This document shows positions 58,063-64,000 of a DNA stretch of 64,000 bases, in pieces. Within the stretch, counting starts at the first letter, position 1. Every line of letters starts with the position of its first letter. Source of the stretch: Paenibacillus rhizovicinus (lineage in GTDB: Bacteria > Bacillota > Bacilli > Paenibacillales > Paenibacillaceae). Position numbers and translations under genes: made by a program. The DNA lies in contig NZ_CP048286.1 in the NCBI RefSeq assembly GCF_010365285.1, forward strand, positions 6,746,001-6,810,000. Direction: 5' to 3'. The notes under the pieces were generated by a model that was not told where the DNA came from, did no database searches, and was given only the letters and a program-made list of their open reading frames with translations.

Positions 58063-60474
58063 GTGGAGCTTCGGTATGGAAGGCCCGCGCGCGTCTGGAC
58101 GGAGGCGCTGCCGGTCGGGAACGGCCGGCTTGGCGCCATGGTTTACGGGGGCGTGGAGTGTGAACAGATTCAATTGAATGAAGATTCGCTGTGGTCGGGA
58201 CATCCTCGCGACGGCAGCAATCCCCGCGCTAGAGAAGTGCTTCCGGAAGTTCGCAAGCTGATCGAAGAGAAGCGCTTCGCCGAAGCGGACAAGCTGTGCA
58301 AAGAAATGATGGGCCCGTATACGCAAGCCTATATGCCGCTTGGCCATATACGGTTGACGTTCGAACACGGCAACGTATATTCCGGCTACTCGCGTACGCT
58401 TGATTTGGATAACGCCGTGACGACCGTGACTTATGCCATCGGCTCCGTCACCTACCGGCGGGAATTGTTCGCTTCTCATCCGGACGGCGTCGTCGCGCTT
58501 CGCATGCAGGCGAGCGAAGCCGGGAAGTTAAGCTTCCATGCCCGATTGGATAGTCCGCTTCGTTACCGGACGCGTACGGAAGAGAACCGATACGTGATTC
58601 ATGGCGTCGCTCCCGAACATGCGTCGCCGAGCTATTACGCAGTTGACGAGCCGCTGGTTTACGGAGATCCGTATACGTCGGAAGCGATTTCGTTCGAGGG
58701 CTGCCTGAAGGTCGCTTTGACCGGCGGGGCAGGCTTCTCTTGGGTGGATGGCGACGGGCTTCATGTGATCGGCGCCACGGAAGCGGTGCTTTATTGGAGC
58801 GCGGCGACGAGCTTCAACGGTTATGACCGGCTGCCGCGAAGCGAAGGCAAGGAACCGGGTCCGATCGCGGCCGGGTCCGTGGAAGCGGCCGCCGCGCTGC
58901 CTTTCGATACGCTGCTGAGCCGGCATGTCGACGACTACAGCGCCTTATTCGATCGCGTGAGCCTGAAGCTCGGCGCTTCGGCCGCACCGGCAGACATGGC
59001 AACGGATGATCGGATCACGGTTTTCGGCGCGCAGGATCCCGGGGTGGTCGAATTGCTGTTCCATTATGGCCGCTATCTCATGATCGCCAGCTCGCGTCCC
59101 GGCACGCAGCCATCGAATTTGCAGGGCATTTGGAATCAAGAGACGCGTCCGCCGTGGAGCAGCAATTATACGATCAATATCAATACGCAGATGAACTATT
59201 GGCCTGCCGAGAACTGCAATTTGGCGGAATGTCATGCGCCGCTGCTTGGATTTATCGAGCAATTGGCCGTGAGAGGCAAGCGAACGGCTTCCGTTAATTA
59301 CGGGACGCGCGGCTGGACGGCGCATCATAATACCGATTTGTGGTCGCAGTCTGATCCTGTCGGCGATTATGGCCAAGGCGACCCGATCTGGGTGAACTGG
59401 CCGATGGGCGGCGTATGGCTTTGCCAGCATCTCTGGGAGCATTACGCGTTCGGCAGGGATGAGGCGTTTCTGCGCGGCCGCGCTTATCCCGTCATGAAGG
59501 AAGCGGCGCTATTCTGTCTGGATTGGCTGGTCGATAACGGCGAAGGCAGGCTGGTGACGATGCCGTCGACGTCGCCGGAGCATAAATTCCGCACGGAGGA
59601 AGGGCTTGCCGGGGTGACGAGCGCTTCGGCGATGGATCTGGAGCTGATCTGGGATTTGTTCACGAACTGCCTGGAAGCAGCGTCCGTGCTTGGCGAAGAC
59701 GAGGCTTTCGCATTGGAAATCGCGGGCGCGCGCGAACGGCTGCTTCCGCTTGCGGTCGGCAAGTACGGCCAGCTCCAGGAGTGGGCCAGCGGGGACTTCG
59801 AGGATGAAGACGTTCATCATCGCCATGTGTCTCATCTGTTCGGCGTCTTCCCGGGCAGGCAGCTATCGGCGGAATCGGCGCCGGCTTTGTTCGAAGCGGC
59901 CAAGCAGTCGTTGGAGCGGCGCGGAGACGGCGGAACCGGCTGGAGTCTGGGTTGGAAAATCTCGCTCTGGGCGCGTTTCGGAGACGGTAACCGTGCTTTG
60001 GGCTTGATCGGAAACCTGCTTAGTCTCGTTCGCGAGGACGAACCGGATAACTACCATTCCGGCGGCGTGTACCCCAACCTGTTCGACGCGCATCCGCCGT
60101 TCCAAATCGACGGCAACTTCGCGGCGACCGCCGGCATTGCCGAGATGCTGCTGCAATCGCATCAAGGCGAGCTTCGCCTGCTGCCGGCGCTGCCCGATGC
60201 CTGGCCGGACGGTCAAGTATCCGGCTTGCGTGCCCGCGGCGGCTTCGAAGTGAGCTTGCGCTGGTCCGCGGGCCGATTGGCGGAGGCGGAAGTGTTGTCG
60301 GTAAGCGGAGCGGACTGCGCGATTGCGGCCGATGGCCCTATCGTCGTGTCGCTTATTGCGGATGATGCTGCTTCCGCGGACTTGGTCGAGCCCTTGCCGG
60401 TTGGCGGTCAGGACGAGGGCCGCGTCCAATTTCGGACGGAGGCCGGCCGCAGGTACTTGATTTCGCGGCCATAG
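58063..60474 (+). CDS. GH95 family alpha-L-fucosidase/galactosidase-type glycoside hydrolase
   Basis: An 803-residue protein without signal peptide. The N-terminal domain has the GH95 signature VWTEALPVGNGRLGAMVYGG and QIQLNEDSLWSGHPRD. The (alpha/alpha)6 catalytic part has LQGIWNQETRPPWSSNYTIN, then INTQMNYWPAENCNLAECH, and the late DAHPPFQIDGNFAATAGIAE, which carry the active-site Asn and Asp residues of the family. GH95 enzymes hydrolyse alpha-1,2-L-fucosides, or L-galactosides. GTG 58063 is preferred, with GGAGGAGG eight bases upstream; ATG 58036 overlaps that site. It follows the GH78-like gene by 86 bases, so both probably share the AraC-controlled transcript. Confidence 0.9.
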   Translation: MELRYGRPARVWTEALPVGNGRLGAMVYGGVECEQIQLNEDSLWSGHPRDGSNPRAREVLPEVRKLIEEKRFAEADKLCKEMMGPYTQAYMPLGHIRLTFEHGNVYSGYSRTLDLDNAVTTVTYAIGSVTYRRELFASHPDGVVALRMQASEAGKLSFHARLDSPLRYRTRTEENRYVIHGVAPEHASPSYYAVDEPLVYGDPYTSEAISFEGCLKVALTGGAGFSWVDGDGLHVIGATEAVLYWSAATSFNGYDRLPRSEGKEPGPIAAGSVEAAAALPFDTLLSRHVDDYSALFDRVSLKLGASAAPADMATDDRITVFGAQDPGVVELLFHYGRYLMIASSRPGTQPSNLQGIWNQETRPPWSSNYTININTQMNYWPAENCNLAECHAPLLGFIEQLAVRGKRTASVNYGTRGWTAHHNTDLWSQSDPVGDYGQGDPIWVNWPMGGVWLCQHLWEHYAFGRDEAFLRGRAYPVMKEAALFCLDWLVDNGEGRLVTMPSTSPEHKFRTEEGLAGVTSASAMDLELIWDLFTNCLEAASVLGEDEAFALEIAGARERLLPLAVGKYGQLQEWASGDFEDEDVHHRHVSHLFGVFPGRQLSAESAPALFEAAKQSLERRGDGGTGWSLGWKISLWARFGDGNRALGLIGNLLSLVREDEPDNYHSGGVYPNLFDAHPPFQIDGNFAATAGIAEMLLQSHQGELRLLPALPDAWPDGQVSGLRARGGFEVSLRWSAGRLAEAEVLSVSGADCAIAADGPIVVSLIADDAASADLVEPLPVGGQDEGRVQFRTEAGRRYLISRP

Positions 60475-60502
60475 TGTCTCTATTGGCTCTCATAGATTGA
60501 TG

Positions 60503-60536
60503 ACAAAGGCGCCCCGATTAAGGGCGCCTTTGTTGT
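60503..60536. terminator. Hairpin terminator after the GH95 gene
   Basis: ACAAAGGCGCCC / GGGCGCCTTTGT, 12 bp with a 7-base loop, then TG-rich sequence. It lies between the GH95 gene and the convergent SgrR-like gene. Confidence 0.75.
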
Positions 60537-60633
60537 CGATAGCGCTGTTGGAATGAGCGGTTACAGCGGGTACGCACGACTGCGCGAAGCGTGCAAACGA
60601 ACTGAACTGCTACAAAGCTGCTAGTCCGGAGGT

Positions 60634-62448
60634 TTATCCCTTCGCCGACTCCGCCGGTTTGAACCACAAGTCGCGGAACCTGACCCAGCCCAGCGATTCC
60701 AGCGAAATTCCGCGCACGGACTTGTGAAAGGCGGTTTTCAAATGCTTGCGGTACAGGAATAGGAGGCGGTGCGAGGCGCGCAGCTCCGATTCGATTTCCA
60801 TCAGCGTCCGAGTGCGCTGCTCCGCGTTCTGCAAGGACATGAGGCCGGCGATCCTCCGCTCCAATTCGAGCTGCATGTCCGGTCGCAAATGATGCAGCAT
60901 GCTCTTGAACAGTTCGATGAGCCTCAGCTCGCGATGCTCGTCCAGCATGACCGCGAACAGCAGGAGGTCGGCCGAGAGCCGCGATTCGCCTTTGAACATT
61001 TCCGCCGGAATCAGTTCGATATCCAGCTGAATGCCTGCCTGCAGACACTCGTCGCGCACGAGCATGGCATCGGATCGGTATTGCGGAATCGTCGCCAGCA
61101 CGATGCGCTCGCCATCGTAGCCGGAAGCTGCCAGACGCTCCGGCGCCTCAGTAGCGGCGTCATAGGCTAGGTCGTCAGCAGACGCAGCCTGATACTCAGG
61201 CCAGAAGCTGTTCGTCGCCTCGATTACGTCGCCGGATAAGCGTTCGATCATTTTCGCCCGATTCAACGCCGCATGAAGCGCTGTCCGGATCGCCGGATTA
61301 CGCAAGGGGCCGTTCCGCAGCTCGTTCACGGTAATAAACTTGCAGGTCGTGCCGGACTGCCGCACCTGCTGCAGCTGCTCCGAGGCGGGGCCCGTCAATC
61401 GCACGTTGTGCATCACTTGAAACGCCGGCTGTTCTCCTCCCGCCCCGAAGCTCGTGCTGCTCTCGTCCGGTTCCGTCCACACCTCCACGACATCCAGGAA
61501 CCCTCTGCCTTGAAAATAACCTTCGTTCGCCTCCAGCGTATAGATGCCATGTTCGTTACCCGCAAGCCGAAAAGGTCCCGTGCCCACGGGATGGCTGCCG
61601 AAGCCGGCGCTTTCCTGCTCGTTCATGGCGGGGACGATCGCAGCCCGGTTCGTCGTCAGAAACGAGAGGAACAATTCGTTCGGCGCAAGCAAGCGGAACG
61701 AAACGGTGCGTTCGTCCAGCATCTCAATGGCCGCAATATCGCTATACACCCAATGGAACAGGCCCCTCGGCGCAAGCGATCGAAGCCGCTCGAACGTGAA
61801 TATTACGTCGGCTGCCGTGAACGCGCGGCCATCATGGAAGCGAACGCCTTTGCGCAGGAAGAACGTCCATGTCCGCCTCGACGCGTCGACTTCCCATGCA
61901 TGAGCAAGCTGGGGCAGGACATCGTCTCCGCCCGGGGTCATCCGCACCAAGCCGTCGAACAGCTGATTAACGAGATGGGATTCGCCGGCATAGTGCATAT
62001 TGGCAGGATCCAAGGAACGAATATGCTGCGATAAGGGGAAACGCAGCACGTCCAGCCGCTGTTCTCCGCGAACTTCGGAATGGAAGCCGAATCGTCCGGA
62101 CAGCCATGACTGAAACCGGGCACGAAGCACGCCGCCGGCATCTTCCGTTTCCCGAAGATAAGTGATGGCGCGCTGCAAATCTTGTTTCTCCGCGATTTCT
62201 TGCGCTTCCGCGAGCAGCAATTCTTCTTTGCCGGCCAAGAAGCGAAGGATAGAACGATTGCCGCGGCCGCGCTTCGGCTCCCAGCTAAGCCATGCTTCCC
62301 GCTGCATGCGCTGTAGGAGCAGCACCATGTTCCGATGCGTGCAATCCAGCGCTTCCGCGAGTTCCTGCGTGGTCGCTTCGATCGGATCGCGTTCCTGGGC
62401 ATCCGGATACAGCGTGCGAAGCGCCAAATAATGACGACGTATTTTCAC
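60634..62448 (-). CDS. SgrR-family regulator: HTH domain fused to an extracellular-solute-binding-type domain
   Basis: A 604-residue cytoplasmic protein. Residues 1-110 are an SgrR-type N-terminal winged helix (ATTQELAEALDCTHRNMVLL with QREAWLSWEPKRGRGNRS). The rest resembles SBP_bac_5 oligopeptide/nickel-binding proteins (PQLAHAWEVDASRRTWTFFL, RKGVRFHDGRAFTAADVIFT, FERLRS), used here as a ligand sensor. E. coli SgrR regulates the sugar-phosphate stress RNA SgrS; Gram-positive homologues commonly lie beside transporters, but none is seen here. GTG 62448 follows GGGAG by eight bases. It is divergent from the DUF4173 gene. Confidence 0.88.
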   Translation of the reverse strand: MKIRRHYLALRTLYPDAQERDPIEATTQELAEALDCTHRNMVLLLQRMQREAWLSWEPKRGRGNRSILRFLAGKEELLLAEAQEIAEKQDLQRAITYLRETEDAGGVLRARFQSWLSGRFGFHSEVRGEQRLDVLRFPLSQHIRSLDPANMHYAGESHLVNQLFDGLVRMTPGGDDVLPQLAHAWEVDASRRTWTFFLRKGVRFHDGRAFTAADVIFTFERLRSLAPRGLFHWVYSDIAAIEMLDERTVSFRLLAPNELFLSFLTTNRAAIVPAMNEQESAGFGSHPVGTGPFRLAGNEHGIYTLEANEGYFQGRGFLDVVEVWTEPDESSTSFGAGGEQPAFQVMHNVRLTGPASEQLQQVRQSGTTCKFITVNELRNGPLRNPAIRTALHAALNRAKMIERLSGDVIEATNSFWPEYQAASADDLAYDAATEAPERLAASGYDGERIVLATIPQYRSDAMLVRDECLQAGIQLDIELIPAEMFKGESRLSADLLLFAVMLDEHRELRLIELFKSMLHHLRPDMQLELERRIAGLMSLQNAEQRTRTLMEIESELRASHRLLFLYRKHLKTAFHKSVRGISLESLGWVRFRDLWFKPAESAKG

Positions 62449-62601
62449 TGCTCTCACTCCCGGCGCGCCGCCTCATATCGTGTCATGAAAATATGAAATG
62501 ACGCGGAAATAACTTTCACTTTTTGTTCTTATTTTATCGGCTACAATAAATGGAAGCAAGTTATTCTCGCCGCACGGTGGCGTACTACGAGGAGTGAGAC
62601 G

Positions 62602-64000
62602 ATGAGAAATCCAGCGCCATGGCAGCGGAGGTATGAGAATATCGCTTTGCTGTCGCTGCTGTTTGGAATCGTCAGCCAGTATTTATTCGTTTGGAACGGG
62701 TTTAACGTGAACGTCCCGCTGTTCATTATCGCCTGTTACGGCTTATTCTTTTATGCGGTCAAGGGCAGAATCGGAGGCTTCGATCAATGGCGCGGCCAAA
62801 CCAGGTCGGGCTGGCTGTTGACCCTGCCGATCGTGTTGTTGTCATTGACGTTCGCGATTTACGCCAATGCGCTGTTTCACGGCTTGAATGTCGTTCTTCT
62901 TCCGGCGCTGGCGGCGGCGCAGTCGGTGCTGTTGACGCGGAGCAGCGCCAAGCCTTGGTTTCGCGCCGGATTTTATACCGATGTGCTGTACTTTAGTCTG
63001 ATCAAGCCGTTTGCTTATCTCGGCGTCCCATTCGGCCTGCTGGCCGGCCGGCTGCTTCCGCAAAATAGCGAAGATGCGAATCCCGCGGCAGGAAAGCTGC
63101 GCCGGATATCGTTCGGCTTGCTGCTGGCGGCGCCGCTGCTCGGACTCGTCATCGGGCTGCTCGCTTCCGCCGACCGGATCTTCAATTCGCTGCTCTGGCG
63201 GATTCCTCGCTTGTTGTTTCATTGGGATATATTCGACGGCTTTATCCGGATCTTCGTCGGCGCGTTCATCGCCTGTTACGCGTTCTGTTACTTGTGGGCG
63301 CTGCTGTTCAACCGCAGCGGAGATCGTCGGGGGGCCGGGGAGAACGGCGAATGGAACGGTCTTTCCTTGCAAAATTATGAAACGAAGCGCGAGCCGTTTG
63401 CATTCGATCCGCTGACGGCTTGTACCTTGCTGATCAGCATCAATCTGGTTTACGTCGTATTCGCAGTCATTCAATTCTCGTATTTGTTCGGCGCCGCGAA
63501 AGGGTTCATGCCAACCGACGTCGCTTATGCGGAATACGCCAGGCAAGGGTTCGCGCAGCTGATCGTCGTATCGCTCATCAATTTGATCCTGCTATTATGC
63601 GGCCTGCATCTCGTCAAACGAGGAGATCGGACAGGGGAACTGGCGCGTAAACTATCGCTCAGCCTGCTCGTCGGCTGCACGGTGGTGATGCTGGTCTCCG
63701 CTTTCAGCCGGTTATCGTTATACGAGGAAGTTTATGGCTACACGCAGACAAGATTGCTAGTGCACGGGTTTATGATATTCTTGTGCTTCATTCTGGCGGC
63801 GTCGTTGATTCGGATCTGGCGGGAGCATTTCTCGCTGGCGAAAACCTATATCGCGCTTGGCATAACGGCATATCTGGCGATGAATTTCGCGAATTTGGAT
63901 GCGATCATCGCGGACCGTAACTGTGATCGGTATAACAAGAACGGCGAGATGGATACCGCATATCTAGGAACGCTATCCGCGGACGCGCTGCCTGCGCTGC
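62602..64000 (+). CDS. DUF4173-family polytopic membrane protein (3' truncated by window)
   Basis: An open frame of 466 codons running off the window end. It starts ATG 62602 (GAGGAG eight bases upstream) and reads MRNPAPWQRRYENIALLSLL. About ten or more transmembrane segments are visible (LTLPIVLLSLTFAIYANALF, VVLLPALAAAQSVLLT, FGLLLAAPLLGLVIGLLAS, ACTLLISINLVYVVFAVIQF). The FAVIQFSYLFGAAKGFMP and YAEYARQGFAQLIVVSLINL segments are characteristic of DUF4173/DUF4153 proteins, as is the end NFANLDAIIADRNCDRYNKN. Function is unknown. The C-terminal soluble part is not yet reached. It is divergent from the SgrR-like gene. Confidence 0.85.
   Translation, partial: MRNPAPWQRRYENIALLSLLFGIVSQYLFVWNGFNVNVPLFIIACYGLFFYAVKGRIGGFDQWRGQTRSGWLLTLPIVLLSLTFAIYANALFHGLNVVLLPALAAAQSVLLTRSSAKPWFRAGFYTDVLYFSLIKPFAYLGVPFGLLAGRLLPQNSEDANPAAGKLRRISFGLLLAAPLLGLVIGLLASADRIFNSLLWRIPRLLFHWDIFDGFIRIFVGAFIACYAFCYLWALLFNRSGDRRGAGENGEWNGLSLQNYETKREPFAFDPLTACTLLISINLVYVVFAVIQFSYLFGAAKGFMPTDVAYAEYARQGFAQLIVVSLINLILLLCGLHLVKRGDRTGELARKLSLSLLVGCTVVMLVSAFSRLSLYEEVYGYTQTRLLVHGFMIFLCFILAASLIRIWREHFSLAKTYIALGITAYLAMNFANLDAIIADRNCDRYNKNGEMDTAYLGTLSADALPAL

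Overview
This window is chromosomal DNA from a GC-rich, spore-forming Bacillota, most likely Paenibacillus, Cohnella or another Paenibacillaceae member. The evidence is a tricistronic GerA-type germinant receptor operon, close homologues of Bacillus YfmM, YqkE, thymidine kinase and DnaA, strong AGGAGG-type ribosome binding sites throughout, frequent GTG/TTG starts, and many GC-rich hairpin terminators. I see no rRNA, tRNA, CRISPR array, transposase or prophage.

Layout. (1) 1-8457: an accessory catabolic or modification locus. It holds two Gfo/Idh/MocA oxidoreductases (the first cut by the window edge), a TIM-barrel sugar isomerase/epimerase, two paralogous sulfatase-fold enzymes with Thr where the formylglycine Cys should be, an APS-kinase-like P-loop kinase, an AraC regulator, and a third sulfatase with a normal Cys. 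(2) 8545-18905: mixed housekeeping. It has a NiCoT nickel/cobalt permease, YqkE, a small beta-rich protein, an ABC-F ATPase behind a long structured leader, an alpha/beta hydrolase, a GNAT acetyltransferase, an AT-rich orphan gene, a DEDDh exonuclease, and a YcgR/YcgQ-like permease pair with a large His-rich insert. (3) 18966-28067 (minus strand): a methyltransferase followed by a giant DUF11-repeat protein (about 2,800 residues, 19 repeats) that is split into two overlapping frames. (4) 28156-45920: small single-gene units: an NlpC/P60 hydrolase, a DUF985 cupin, Cu/Zn SOD, another Gfo/Idh enzyme, DUF2203, an SH3-glucosaminidase, an EamA transporter, DUF1697, a 56-residue acidic ORF, a stalk-domain surface protein, an SDR, an MFS drug exporter, thymidine kinase, a threonine-aldolase-like enzyme, and a zinc-ribbon protein paired with an HtrA-like protease. 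(5) 46050-50816: the gerA-type operon and a DUF2935 gene. (6) 50981-53969: yfmM convergent with a complete dnaA that lies outside any dnaA-dnaN-recF context. (7) 54145-60474: a divergent AraC regulator with GH78 (rhamnosidase-like) and GH95 (fucosidase) enzymes; a pair of 15-bp direct repeats sits just upstream of the glycosidase promoter. (8) 60634-end: an SgrR-like regulator and the start of a DUF4173 membrane protein.

Most genes here are independent units closed by their own hairpins. Three groups probably act as pathways: the sulfatase-fold/kinase/oxidoreductase operon (cytoplasmic, since none of the enzymes carries a signal peptide), the gerA operon, and the AraC-controlled GH78-GH95 pair (also without signal peptides, so probably acting on imported oligosaccharides).

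Most notable: the Thr-type sulfatase paralogues beside an APS-kinase homologue, the stand-alone dnaA, the alternating-repeat DUF11 giant with its split reading frame, and the attenuator-like leader of the first ABC-F gene. All assignments rest on reading sequence and motifs; no database search was run.
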